NCBI GenBank assembly: GCA_922989275.2
Contig: OV277864.1
Span: 8,990,001-9,054,000, forward strand
Length of the DNA: 64,000 nt
Direction: 5' to 3'
DNA from: Gari tellinella
Taxonomy: Eukaryota > Mollusca > Bivalvia > Cardiida > Psammobiidae
This document shows positions 1-12,900 of this stretch, piece by piece (the stretch's first letter is position 1; each line of letters begins with the position of its first letter). A program made the position numbers and the translations under genes. The notes under the pieces were generated by a model that saw nothing but the letters and a program-made list of their open reading frames with translations, was not told the origin of the DNA and did not search any database.

Positions 1-360
1 TAATGCCGTGACTGACCCTCGGCAGTAAATATATAGATCTGGATAGGAAGTGATGCCAGAACTAGAGGTGCCGGTCTATACCAGGAGTGGATCGTTAACA
101 ACCCGGTCTACGCTAATTTCTTTTTCCCGAGAACCATCGTCTGCTGGAACTAGTTGCACGCAACTGTCACCACTACGGAATCCCTTGTAGTGTTCCACCA
201 GCGGCTGACAGCAACATACTAGCCTACCATACATTGTAAATAGTTTTAAACCAAGATTTTAACTCGATCCGACTCACCATGTACATAAGCACACATAACC
301 TCTATACTTTCCGGAAGGATACCCGGCTCATAACTGGAAGAAGAAGTAGATCTAAATCTA
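1..360. other. No gene seen
   Basis: No open frame with recognisable content, no clear repeat partner elsewhere in the window. Confidence 0.5.
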
Positions 361-364
361 TGTA

Positions 365-1855
365 TTAACTGTTAACCATGGTCTCTATGTACATTTGGTG
401 GAGATATTTGTTACAGATTTACTACCAATAGAATGCTTCATCTATAGGTAATGCACTGAAATTGCACCAATATAACATGATCAGGTCGTTTGGGGTATTC
501 AGAAGTACCCTAGTGTAGACGGTACACTGTCAAAACTCAAAAGTGCTTTGAGAAAGCCTAGCGGGACCCCGTATGACAGAATTTTTAACCATGGTTTCAA
601 TGTACATTTATTTCTTATTGAGATATTTGTTACTACCTATAGCATGATCCAGCTGTAGATGCTATAGGTAATGCATTGAAAATGCACCCATATTACATGA
701 TCGCGTAAAAGCCAGTAATTGTTATGTGACGTATATCATTCAGATCGGATCGTTTGTGTGACTATTGAGGTCAAAAAGACTATCCTGGTAGTATTGCGAT
801 AGTTCAAATAGAATCTAGTAATACTATCACGATAGTTGTTTTAATAACTATTTTCTTATAAATAGAGGCTTCTTTAGCTAGCTTCGAAGCCATGTTCTGA
901 AGGAAGTTTTCAAACGTTTTCGTTGTGTTCGCTATTGCCACAGACGGGTGTTTGCGAGTCATGTGATCGATTAAATTGGATGTGTTTCCACTAAGTTTTA
1001 TATTACAGTTTGTACATGCAACTTTTGTTTGATCCACTGTGTCGTTTTGCTTGACGAAGCCAAAGTGCCGGCAAACTGCAGTTTTACCTTTTCTTAATGT
1101 CAACAATTTCGACTTCGTCTGCCATTTTCATTTTTCAGTTTACACTAAGATCGAATGGAATGCCGGCGTCTCGTTTTCGAGAACCAGGATTCAAGTTAAT
1201 TCAATTTTTTACAGTCCTATGACTAAAATAAAATGATTGAAAGTAAGGGGAAAAGACGCATATAAGTTACGAACTAAACTTATTAAATGATAAACGATTC
1301 TAAGTCATTGATTCTCATTTCCGAATTCTTGCACCCGGTCTCGGTCTTTACCTTCCTAAAAACGTGCGATCAAGTCGTCTGGACGCTTTACGGTTAACGA
1401 ATAAGAGAGAAATACTAGCGTTTGTCGATTGAATTTAATACTGATTCCCGTGTAAATCCATATCACAGGGTCATTTAAACATAACTTTGAATATCTCCAA
1501 CAATGTTTTTATGTATTACAATGTATGCAATACCATTAAGCTTACCCGTTCTTGCATTTAGCATAGATGTTTCATCTTTAGGTAATGCACTAAAATGCAT
1601 GATCGGGTCGTTTGGGGTATTCAGAAGTAGACTGTACACTGTCAAAAGCGCTTTGAGAAAGCCTAGGACACCCGTATGGCAGAGTTTTTAACCATGGTCT
1701 CAATGTACATTTATTTATTATTGTTGAGATATTTGTTACAGATTTACTACCTATATCATTCTCCACCTATAGGTGCTATAGGTAATGCACTGAAAATGCA
1801 CCAATATTACATGATCGGATCGTTTGGGGTATTCAGACTGCCAGAAGCGATTAGA
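365..1855 (+). repeat. Four diverged copies of a roughly 215-bp repeat
   Basis: Blocks TTAACCATGGT..CAATGTACATTT, GAGATATTTGTTAC and ATCGGgTCGTTTGGGGTATTCAG recur at 372-585, 586-705 (partial), 1,560-1,690 and 1,690-1,850. The long open frame at 1,676-2,119 is only this repeat read through. A 44-bp exact-type tandem duplication (CAGAACTGAAAATGCACCAG) follows at 1,868-1,952. Confidence 0.7.
804..1106 (-). pseudogene. BED zinc-finger fragment (hAT-like or ZBED-like)
   Basis: 100 residues. Residues about 12-55 show a BED finger: CRHFGFV at the start, then CTNC, a spacer with NTSNLIDHM, and TRKHP, giving C-x2-C ... H-x4-H. Such fingers head hAT transposases and domesticated ZBED genes. No transposase core follows in any frame nearby, so it is an isolated remnant, possibly an exon. 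Confidence 0.6.
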
Positions 1856-2119
1856 CTCGTACACACGTCAGAACTGAAAATGCACCAGGGGTGCTACTCT
1901 CGCACCAGGTCAGAACTGAAAATGCACCAGGGGGTGCTACTCTCGCACCAGGAAAAAAGCTTTCCATTCGTTAAAGCTCGGGGACAGAAATGTCCCCAAG
2001 CAAAAAGCGCAGAGCTTCACGATTTATTATATTTTTCTACGCTATACCGCGCTTTCTACGCTCTATGCACGTCTTGTTACCTCCTGCAGCGTTTTGTTGC
2101 GAACCCAACAAGATTCTGA

Positions 2120-3160
2120 TGAGGATCTGCCACGATTTCATTACGTTCTCTCATGCTCTCTTACGGTAACCACGATACGCTATCACGTTTTATCACGTTT
2201 TGTTAAGATCTAACACGATATAAAGTTATGTTTCGCTCTCCTGCGATATATGGCAACGATTTCACCAGAAGTGTTGCGTTTTGAGCACGATTGGGGTATA
2301 AAAAGGAGGAAACGGTCACCCACTCATTCTCTGGATGCTGGTGTCAAACTCTGATTACTTTCGGATGACGCATCTGAAAATATTTGGTGGGAAGCTTAAC
2401 CTGTCACTCGTATTTATATTTATTCAAGCATAATGTCAACTTTTATGTAATTTTTAGGGAAAGAAGCAGACAAAATTCCAGCAGTGGAAGCGCTTGAAAT
2501 ACGGTTATTGTCATGTTTAAAGGAAACTTCGGTAAGTGCCGTTGTTAAGAGGGAGTCGCTGTTGGGAGGGTCGTTGTAGGGAGGGAGCACTATATTAACT
2601 TAATAATACATGTACAAACTTAAAGAATCGCTTTTCGAAGTTAACAAAGATCCCCTACGTTTGGGCTTCACGCTGTGATGCGTTCTGTTAAGTTCTGTTA
2701 AGCTCTGCTGAGCTATACGAAGCTCTACTTAGATTCCCAAGTTCTATTACGCTCTCACACGATATAAAGACCAATCGGCATAATCGTGCCAAAATGTTTG
2801 ACCGTCAAAAAATCAGCCACGATCCTTGCGATTCTCCCGATTCTTCCACGCTTTCTCAAGGTCACCACGATTCGTTCCACGGTCCGCCACGCTCACCGAG
2901 ATTCCCTCAAATCGTGGGCATCGCAGCTATCGTGGCTGAGTGTAAACGCAGCATTATTAAACAGGTTTTGCATTTTTTTTGTTAATATAATATATAAACA
3001 GCAAACTTTTTATGTAATATTACCTACCATTGTCCCAACCATTCTCTTATATTAAAAAGACATAGCATAGACTTGCATAAACGTTTTGTCTGGTTTACTT
3101 AGGAATTGCATTTAACGATCGACTTTTATTAATTAATACCGCACGCATTTTTCAGTGTTC
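2120..3160. other. Low-complexity stretch rich in ACGCTCT/ACGTTCT/CACGAT words
   Basis: Short words such as TTCTGTTAAG, CACGATATAAAG and GCTCT recur irregularly. No gene or element ends recognised. A decayed family E end (GGGAGTCGCTGTTGGGAGG) sits at about 2,547-2,590. Confidence 0.4.
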
Positions 3161-3179
3161 GTTGAATCCATTACATCAT

Positions 3180-3345
3180 TTTATTCATTTCTTTACGCAT
3201 TCGATTTGTTCATCCTCTGAAGAAACTAGTTCCATTTTATACAAACATGAATATTCAACACAATACATGTACATATGTTCTAGCTGATGGTAGCTTAAAT
3301 CAGGCTGCTAGTAAGACAGAATGCGCATTAAAGGGAACTTACTAC
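3180..3345. mobile_element. Family F MITE remnant
   Basis: Matches the left half of the intact F copy at 7,825: TTCATCCTCTGAAGAAA, then GCTTAAATCAGGCTGcTAGTAAG and CAGAATGCGCATT. The hairpin's second arm is gone. Confidence 0.5.
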
Positions 3346-3349
3346 TGTT

Positions 3350-5080
3350 GACCTACGAAATATATTTTGAACGAGTTATTTTTATTCAGATGTGTTCTGG
3401 TATACAATGACATTCTATAACTAAATCTGAGACTTGAAAATACGAAGACGCTAGTTGATTTCTTTCAACAATAAGATAAACACTAGATCTACCCAGTTGA
3501 ATATCTCCGAATGTTTTTAATCAAGTTGTGTGAACTTTTCACATATATTCCACGTGTTCCACATAGCTTCCGACAGTTGTGCATGGAAAAGCTTGAGTGT
3601 AAAAATGACTTTATTAGAAAGCTTTCAGCTTAACAAAAAAATCTGCATTAAGCAGCAGCCACTTTTCAAAATGCAGAATGTTTTTGGTAATCTTTCCCGT
3701 TTAAAAGAAACTGAATGCAAACGTAGTGCAAAACTATTGCACTGACAATGACTACGCTTTGGCAAACAAATTGGAGCAAAATCAGACGACGGATCACCCG
3801 GCGTCTGTTCTGACTCAAGACGGTTTAGGAATAGAAAAATGGTTTACAACAAATGCATTTAATTGGACAGGATAACATCATGTATATATTGTATCAGTAA
3901 AACATGACAAGACAATTTTGATGGGTATCTGGCAAAGGTGCTTCCGTGAAGTAAAACTGATTTAACCTTTTTACACCAGGATCAAACCATTTGATCTATC
4001 TTTCATAGACGATATATCGTCTGCTAAAATTTGTCGCATGACGTTGTACACCGACATTCAAAACGTTTAAGTTGTGATTGAAGAAAAAATGATTCGATTA
4101 CCACCTTGCTTTTATCCTTACTTGGACCAAAAGTGTTTGCAAATTCAAACTTTAAATAGCCTCATTAATTCAGTTGTAGCGTTCTCTGAATATATGTAGA
4201 AAGAAATCGATATGTTAGTAAAGACAACACATACAATGGAAAAACGTTATTCTTTCCCGCTTAATTAAGGTACTTCGCATATGAGCGTAGTTTCCATACG
4301 ATTGTTATGAAAATTGTCATGAAGAATGATAATAGCCTAAGAAACAATGTGTGTAAATATAGGCAAAACATTTATCGTGTGGTTTGTCTTTAAGGTCTTT
4401 TTTCTGACAAAAACCTAGAATTTTGATGATTTTATTTTTTTTAAAAATGAATAAAGCTAATGACTATAATTCTCGCCCAATAAGTAGTCCACAACATTCA
4501 TTACAAGAAAAGCTAAAAACATTTTGAATAAAGGTGTTCAGAAAGATGTTATCAGCTATTTAAATTTTGCAAAATGCTAAAAAATTGAATTACAAAAAAC
4601 TGACTCATTCAATGTGTATTTGTTTTCATTTTATTCAAATATATGGTTGATGAACTAGTCAGTCTGAAAAAATTAGAAAATATTACAGTCAGGATTTGTT
4701 GTAATAACATATTTTCTTATTAAAATGTGGGATATTTGTTGTTTAGATACAGTTACCTACCTTAGAATTAAAACTTTGTCATTAAAATGCATTATTATTT
4801 ATTCATGGACTTGCATACAAGGTTTATTATATTGTTTGAACAAATATCGATCTTGAAAAGGTTAGCGTATTGATAAGCTTCAAGGTGTGGCTTTATAGTT
4901 CGATCAAATCGTTACATGTATACCGATTTAATTGACTTGTAAGTCATTAAACTAAAACGTACAGGTAAGTGGACATATACTTGGACCGTAAACATCACTA
5001 GTACTAATCAACGAAGACTAAACATTACATGTCTCTTGATTACTGCGTTATGGATTGACAAGTCAATAAATCGGACACTA
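3350..5080. other. AT-rich stretch, no gene seen
   Basis: Only a decayed hairpin remnant (3,745-3,830, with AAATCAGACGACGGATCACCCGGCGTCTG) is recognisable. Confidence 0.5.
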
Positions 5081-5087
5081 AAAAAAA

Positions 5088-5178
5088 ACATTTGGATCGG
5101 ATGGGTCTCGAACCTATGACCTTTGGATTGCTAGTCAACCACTATAGTCAACCACTATACTAACTGCGCTATGAAGGA
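5088..5178 (-). repeat. tRNA-like sequence with a 13-bp internal duplication
   Basis: On the minus strand: TAGCGCAGTTAGTATAGTGG (box A-like), an anticodon-like loop CTAGCAA, and AGGTTCGAGACCC (box B). AGTCAACCACTAT is repeated in tandem (5,135-5,160), which lengthens the D-arm and would stop normal tRNA folding. More likely a SINE head or tRNA pseudogene than a working tRNA. Confidence 0.55.
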
Positions 5179-5289
5179 TTATACTAATTTATATCAACAT
5201 TTCCTTTATATAAATTTTCTAGTATAAACACGTACGAAAAAAGTCTGTGTCGTCCAGACGCATATCCGCTCGCCCGCAAGACCGACTTC

Positions 5290-5520
5290 CGGTAGCGAAA
5301 GGCCTTAAACGCAAACGAAACGCACACGCATAGCATTAAAATGCAGGAAATGACTTTCGAAATTATGTATGTATATTTTAACATGGACGGCAAAACGTTT
5401 GGAGCCTGATTAGACGCCGGATTACCCGGCGTCAGATCTGGCTCCAAACTGTTTGCATTGAAAATCATAGATTTAGCGTAAACGCGTTTATTGGGAAAGA
5501 ATAACGTTTTCTCCACTATA
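5290..5520 (-). mobile_element. MITE family A, copy 1 (decayed left end)
   Basis: Intact right end GGGAAAGAATAACGTTTTCTCCACTATA; central hairpin present but with imperfect arms (GCCGGATTACCCGGCGTCA). Confidence 0.75.
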
Positions 5521-6052
5521 TAAACGAACATCATAACAATAAATACAATAACTAAAATCATTTAAAATGAAATCACTATACTTAAACACGACAAGCACTG
5601 TTGAACTACCAAATGTCTTAAAAAGATAACACGGAAGACACTGAAAGTGAATGCGATGCAATTACTTGTAGGAAATGGTCATGTTTTTTAGAACATAATA
5701 GTGTTACATGTAGCATTAAATCTCAATTTGATGAACATAACAACTGGTTTGAAACTCAGATTTAACCCGATTGAAAAATATATTAGACAGTTGTTGCCTT
5801 GTGTCGCCGTTTAATTTGATTTCGTTTTAAACTCTTTAACTGCCTCACGGCGAGTACATTGTTTCTTTTGCAAATAGTTTAGATCATGCTTAGGCCAGGC
5901 AGCGTCTGACCAGGATTCAAAGTGGTCATTGCTACTACTAATATGTACCTAAAGAATTATTTTTGAGAAACAATAGCAGACGAATATTGTTTGAAGGAGA
6001 TCCTGGCACGGCAGCGAAAACGTTTAAAAGTAGAAAAATGACAAAAACGATG

Positions 6053-6200
6053 TACAGCACTCCCTCTTTACAACGACACCCAATGGGAGACACATATTGA
6101 GTGTGTTGTCCGGAAGGAGTCGTTAAAGGATGGGAACATTAAGACTTGGCTTACATTTGCAAACAGCTTGAATCCAGATCAGACGCCGCGTAATTCCATT
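6053..6200 (+). mobile_element. Family E MITE fragment
   Basis: Begins TACAGCACTCCCTC and has ACAACGACACCCAATGGGAG; a hairpin half (GCTTGAATCCAGATCAGACG) follows and then the copy breaks off. Confidence 0.55.
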
Positions 6201-6372
6201 CACATGAAAATGTATATTGTCTTCCTTAGAAAATCCGTCATTTTACATATCGTTACACTGCTTTGGAGTTTAGTTTCAACAAACAGAATATATTATCCGC
6301 CTTGGTAAAATGTTCGACAATAGTTTTCGTTTGTACGGCATGGCTGGTGTAAACATGACAGCCACAGCAATG

Positions 6373-6623
6373 TACAGTCGAGAAAACGTTATTCTTTCCC
6401 AATAAACGCGTTTACGCTTAAACTTTTGATATCAGTGCAAACAGTTTGGAGCCAGATCAGACGCCGGGTTACCCGGCGTCTGATGTGGCTCCAAGCTGTC
6501 TGCCACTCAGATGAACTTCAATGGTCAGAATTGTCAAAAATGTGTTATTTACTACATTTTAGTGTTTTGCGTTTGCGTTTCGTTTGCGTTTAAACGAGAA
6601 AGAATAACAGTTTCTCCACTGTA
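6373..6623 (+). mobile_element. MITE family A, copy 2
   Basis: Complete, 251 bp, TIRs TACAGTCGAGAAA / TTTCTCCACTGTA flanked by TA, central hairpin GACGCCGGGTTACCCGGCGTC. It lies about 240 bp past the gene 1 stop. Confidence 0.88.
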
Positions 6624-6722
6624 CTTACATTTGTAACACGATGCGGGTGTCGGCATTGGAATAAAGTTATGTAAGTGAGTCACATAGTCCGACAATTAAT
6701 CCACATTATAAGAGAATGCCGT

Positions 6723-6728
6723 TTTATT
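6723..6728 (-). promoter_or_regulatory. Possible polyadenylation signal of gene 1
   Basis: AATAAA on the minus strand about 138 nt past the stop codon. It is the first such hexamer I see downstream; no transcript evidence. Confidence 0.4.
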
Positions 6729-6865
6729 GAAGACATTGCAATATATCAAATAATAACAAAGTACATATATTTAAATTATGCGAACAAATATAAGTCTTTT
6801 TGGCACTGAGAACGAACACGACTCCTCATAACAAGCATGCTTTAAAACATTCCATATGCAGATTA

Positions 6866-6964
6866 TCAAAGAATCACAAAGTATCTGTCGGGGTCCTGGT
6901 TAAATATGCCACCCACTTCAATGTGCTCTATGACTGGATAACTGTGACAATGTTGGACGATCAA
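6866..6964 (-). CDS. Gene 1 exon 7: terminal exon with stop
   Basis: A 99-nt exon, acceptor ..ttttaattttcag, codes 32 residues from LIVQHC to DPDRYFVIL and ends in TGA at 6868-6866. Gene 2 and gene 3 have 99-nt terminal exons with the same start and stop. A closing FVIL strand is usual at the end of BPSL0067-type domains. Confidence 0.85.
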   Translation of the reverse strand: MIVQHCHSYPVIEHIEVGGIFNQDPDRYFVIL

Positions 6965-9900
6965 CTGAAAATTAAAAAAAGCGATACAGACATGTTTGAA
7001 TTAAGTGACTACCTGGAATATATAGGGAGACATGTAACAGTATCGCAAGGACGTAAAGCGTTATTGCAAGACAGGGTTGCCAGAATTTGACCATTAAAAC
7101 TCCTATGATTTCCAAAGGTTCAGATTTTCAGCCCCAAATTACTTGAAGCATGTTGAAAGGCAACTTTCAACCTGCTTTAAGCTACCATCTGCTAGGATTT
7201 TAATCCGAATAATTCAGAACAATCCGGATATTCGCAACCCTGGCAAAATAGTGTCTATTCAAATGTGCTTATCTGATATCGATATGTTGATGCCTAAATT
7301 CTAACGTTTCAGAAATGAAACTCAAATTGGCACGGCAGTGGCTAGGATAGTTTTGTAATAAATGTGTGTGCAGGCAGTGTATAAAACTTAATGATATCAC
7401 TATTCCAATGCACTATTTCAGTTCGTTATATATAATTGGGAAGATTTTCAAACGGAGAAACTACATACCCTGAAGCCGTTGGACATGCAGCCCACAAATA
7501 TCCCCGACTGGGCTCCTCTAGGTAGATACGACCCGGTTCCAAACTCGCTAAACGTTGCAACAGGGGTATACAGCGGAATGTGTGAACAACTGTTCATGAC
7601 CTATATAAGAAAAAATATTATATAAAAAAAACCAATTTAGTTTTATCCTCTGTATGATTTTTACTTTCAAGTATTAATTTTGCACTATATTGTACATTTA
7701 CAACGCTACATGACATGTACTACCCTGATCTAATGCTTCAAACAGAACAGACTTGTCTATTTTTGCTCAGGATAAGTGTAATATTTACAGGTACACAGTG
7801 TATTAGTTATGAGTATACCCGACGTTAACCCTTTCCCCAATAGAAGCGCATTTTAACGGATATGATTTATTCATCCGCTGAAGAAAATAGTTTCAATTTA
7901 ATCAGTAATGAATATGTATTAAAGGGACAATTTTCTATATTATAGCACATGAAAGCTTAAAGCAGGCTGAAAGTAAAGCAGAATGCGCCCAAATGCGCAT
8001 TCTGTTTTACTTTCAACCTGCTTTTAAGTAGTCACATATCTTAATAACTAGAAATAGGCTATCAGGTAAAGGGTTAAAAGTAGTGTCGAAAATATCGTCC
8101 GTTCACAATTTTCCGACGGGCAAGTTTATATTATATTGTTGACTGTTATAGATCACCGCTTGCAACATCCAACGGCTTTAAAATGTTCGCCTGACCCATT
8201 ATTAACAACAGAATGCGACCTTTACAAACAGTGTACAGTAAAACCTCTCTATTACGACCACTAAATTTTGTTAATTATTATGGTGTTTACGGTAGGTGAC
8301 CGCTTAAAGCAAGGTGACAGTGAAACAGAAAGCTCCTTTAGGAGCTTTCTGTTTCACTGTCACCTTGCTTTAAGCGGTCACCTCTCTATTATATAATCAA
8401 TTAGCATTCGTTTTAGTGGTCGTAATAGCGAGGTTTTACTGTAATACAAAAAGGGTAGAACCTAATTAGAGGAATTCTATAGGCAAGCAAAAGTTGTCAT
8501 TTTGCGATTGACTGTAAACAACAATGAAAACACAAGAATGGACAAGACTAAGGTGAAAGCTGAAACTGTCAATTTGGAATTCCAAGGGTCAATACATAAA
8601 TGTGTGATGTAAACACTGTAAATACTCTAAACCATAAATAAATAAATATAAATTATGTAAATTGTTGTCACGAGAATAAACTAATTATCGATAAGAACGA
8701 ATCTTGGACGTTAATGGTTGCTTTCCCATGTTTCGGACACAATACGCGATGATACGAGTACCATTGGCCAATACTCTTTACATCATGTATGACTGCTTCT
8801 ATATCAAACCTCACATCACGTCCAAACGTTTTGACACACTGATGACATTGTCTATTATATTTGGTGGGAGGTGATTACAAAATGTGTTATGATAGAGACG
8901 AGAGAAATAACAGTTACACTGTAAGGGGTTAAGTTTGTTAAAAATTTAAGGGAATCACTGAATCTTAATTTACTTCTTAGTTATTTTACTGTATTGAAAG
9001 TCATTAAAATGGACTAAACCTTTTGTCCCCGGCGCCAGTGATCGGGATTCGTCACATTACATAAAGAGAGTACGAGGTCCTCGTTGGCTCCACCAGTAAT
9101 CTTGTCACAGTTAAATGACTTCTTACTTGTCACCTGCTTGTGTTCACCTACGGTTAGCACACTCTGAAATTTCATGCACGCGAAATCTGGAATAAAGACA
9201 GGGTCAAAAGTGTTTGACACACATTTCAATATTTCTACAGTCAAAATGTTAGAAAAAAAAATGGAGGGCTCTAGTCCAGTGAATGGGGTAAATGTTATGA
9301 TTTATCAGGGTCTCAACTGTTTCCCATATCTAAATGGACATACATGCACCTGTATAAAAGATGCTTACTATTAAAACTTAATAGTATTAACCCCTTCACT
9401 GTCAAGAAGGCGTCTCTACTTTTGTTCTTAACTTTTAATTTTTAGGTAGGGTGAGTAAAGTATTATCGCATTGATAATCAACATATTTGGAGCCTTATCA
9501 GACGTTGTGTTACATGTACATGGCATCTGATCAGGATCCAAACTGCTTACCAATAAACGTGCACATTGTGTGACTAGTTAGTTTACTATTGCTTCAGTTG
9601 TTATTTCCTTTTTGTAAAAGCAGGAAACATAAGGTATACCCGATTATAAGTTCACATACGATTGAGAATACGTTATTATGGTACGTTTAAACGCAAAAGC
9701 AATCTTATAAAACTTGCAAAATGTATATAGAGACAAATTATGTTTAATCTGATTGGCAAATAGCTTGGAGCCCGACCAGATACCAGGTTATCCGGCGTCA
9801 GACCTGGCTACCGGACACTTTGCCATATACACAGCAGTTTTAGTATAAACAGTTTTGTTTGGAAATAATGTCTAACCCACTGTTGAAAGTCCTGATTTAA

Positions 9901-12900
9901 GTATACTTACTGTATGAAGACAATACTTGAGACGCATCTACTGTAGGTCTGATTATTGATGAAAGTGTAGTGGTAACTGGTGCCGATGTTGTTGGTATTG
10001 TTGTTTGGTCGGAGGGGATTGTGGGAGCTGTTGGTGCTCTTGTAGTTGACATAGTAGATGTGGTAGGTTTACTGGGGCCCATGTTGGTAAAGGCATAAGG
10101 TTCTGGGTGAACTATAAAATTAGGATCAGAATATGTCAATAAAAATACATGTGGCATGACATAGTACATCTTAATATACTATGATACAATTGATAAACTT
10201 ATAATAAAACTGGTTTCTGTGTCAATTTAAACTAAAAATTACGTTTAAAAAGTATGACTAAAATGATTGATAGCATTAAAAGATTCAAACCCCAGACTTT
10301 CGAAAATTAAGAAAAGACGTGAAAATACCAAGCTCTTTGGATTCAAAGGGAGCCAGTATACGTCAACTTTCAATTTTATTGTATATCTACTGGCGCTAAT
10401 TCATAAAGTCCTCGAGACCCTCATACTTCTCTCGTTATATCAGAATATCATTGTAGTATATCCATTGTAGTACAGGTTAGTTAGCAATGTGGAATAACTT
10501 TGTAATTTCAAGAATTTCGTTATGTTCAAATTTGTTATAAGCGAGCTTCGTTGTACATTGTATATAGTTTAGTCCAAATTACCCGACGTGTAGTACAAGC
10601 CATTAGGGTAGTTGTGCTCATCGAAATGTCCACGTACAATGAACTCAAATAGTAGTTCCTGATTTGCTTGCAGTTTACCGTTGTAGTCCATGTTCTGAAT
10701 ATCATAGTCCGTTCTAGTGTGCCGGATCACATGTCCTTGCCACACCTTAAAACAGTCAAAACAAATATATTATCATCATTTTCATAGAACATAGAACATA
10801 GAACAATTTTATTTTGACTTATACATACAGTATTTCGTCAATGCTCAAATACAACATAATACATATAAATGTCATGTAAACTATGGCTGAATCATTGAGT
10901 CTTTATAACTGCTACCAAATAGATAAGAAGACACATTGTGTCCTCGCATCGATATACGTACATTACTCGAAGATAAACTTTCTTGATTGTTTTCGAATCA
11001 GTAAAGAGTAGTTGGTTTCAGTGTAAGATGTGGAAATAACATCAATTATTCCACTCCGTGTTTCAATTGAATAGTTATTTCAGGCTAATAAAAATCCACC
11101 GTGCATGTGTGTAGCTTCAAAATGCAGAATGAAATATTGCACAGAGCTCATATACGAGCTTAATGCACTACTTCGTCCCAGATTGTGCAGCGTTTTTGTT
11201 ATCTTCTTCCACAAGTGTATCAATAACGAAAACATAATTATACTACTATTCATTCAATGAGGTTAATATTGTCAGTATTCTATTAAGCAACAATCTGATT
11301 AAGGAAACAAGAAGGCACTGTTGGCATTTTTTCGTATAGGAATAGCTCAGTGTAGGTCGAAACTAACACAGAAACTCCTTGATTGAGCTTTCTGTATCAC
11401 TTTCGTCCCAAATTGAGATAAGATATAGATAGCCTTAATCAACCAATACTATATTTTGGAGCTATATTAGGAAATTACCCAATACATGTATAATACCCGC
11501 AGACAATCCCCCATATATGAAGTTGCAAAGTGTGGGTCAAAAGTAACACAAAATGCTCCTGATTGTGCTTTCTGCATCACTTCTATCCAAAACTGAGCAA
11601 TCAGTTATCTTGAGCTACATTGGTATCATGTTAAACAATTATATGATATAACACCTGTATACATGTATAAAATCATCATTTTGATGGCGCCCAATGCAGG
11701 CTAGAACTGAAGCAGAAATCCCATTGATCGGGCTTTCTGTTACAATTCTATCCCGAATTGGGCAACCATCCATCTAAATACATAAATATATTAACAAATA
11801 CTAGATTTAACAACCATCTAATACACTACCCTGTTTCAATTTTTCATAGACGTGTTTTTCAATGCTAGTCAAATGTAGTACAGAAAGCTCGAGATCGAGC
11901 TTTCTGCATCACATTCATCCGAAATTGGAAAACTATCTATCCAAAGATATACATGTAAATAAAAATACTCTATCAATACTGTATTAAGGAACCATCTGAT
12001 TGAATACTCATAGACATTCACTTCTACATGAAGTTGCAGAATGTGGAGTAAAGTAACACAGAATGCCACTTATTGTATTTTCTGCATCACTTTAATCCCG
12101 AATTGACTAATCAGCTACCCTTATGCATAAATGTTTCGTTAATACCATCAAACAAGCATTGGTAAATGCTCTAATTTTCATACATGTATTACGCTGCGCC
12201 ATAAACATACATTTTGATGCATCGAGCAGGATTGAAGGAAAGCATAGATGCCCTATAGAAAGAAGTCTGTAACATATTCTTAAGGGAATGCAAATACATG
12301 TTTACACAAATATTCAGAAATAACACTATATCAATGGTTCGGTCAATAACCTTCTTAAGATATAATCTTTTATCGGAACTATAGCAAGATAATAGTTGCC
12401 TTCTTGCAATCGTTCGAAACGTTGATTCGGTTCGTTCAACTTTTATCATGTCTCATTAAGACATCGTTTTATGACGGAAGTTTAACTGTTTGTCAGCTTT
12501 CCTTTTGAAGACCGACGTACAGTACAGAACCTTATTAAATTAACAATTTTTGCGATTCGCTTGCAATTCGATGGCAATTCGCTTGCAATTAAATGGCAAT
12601 TCGCTTGCGATTCAAAATACTAACTTTACCCTCGGGTAAGTTTTCTTGAATGGTATATCTCACAAATGTTCGCAAATATGCATTCGGTAATTTGCTCGAT
12701 TCAATTTGTGGCACAACCGCTTCGGAAAATTCGCTTTAAAATATTCAAACGTAGGATTTGTTTTTTGAAGCGCCCGATTCGATCGCGATTCGATGGCAAT
12801 TCGATGGCAATTCGCTTGCGATTATCAATTTAATTTAATAAGATTCAGTACTGTAATCAGGTAAAAGTTTCTATGCATGTGTTTTCAATAATGAACAGTT

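Noticed and set aside
1676..2119. 147-codon plus-strand frame
   Set aside because: Runs through copies of a local tandem repeat; no family character.
5088..5178. Functional tRNA gene
   Set aside because: The D-arm duplication and poor acceptor pairing argue against it.
6800..7090. Open frame of 96 codons on the plus strand
   Set aside because: Shadow of gene 1 exon 7 on the opposite strand; the minus reading has acceptor, stop and two paralogues.
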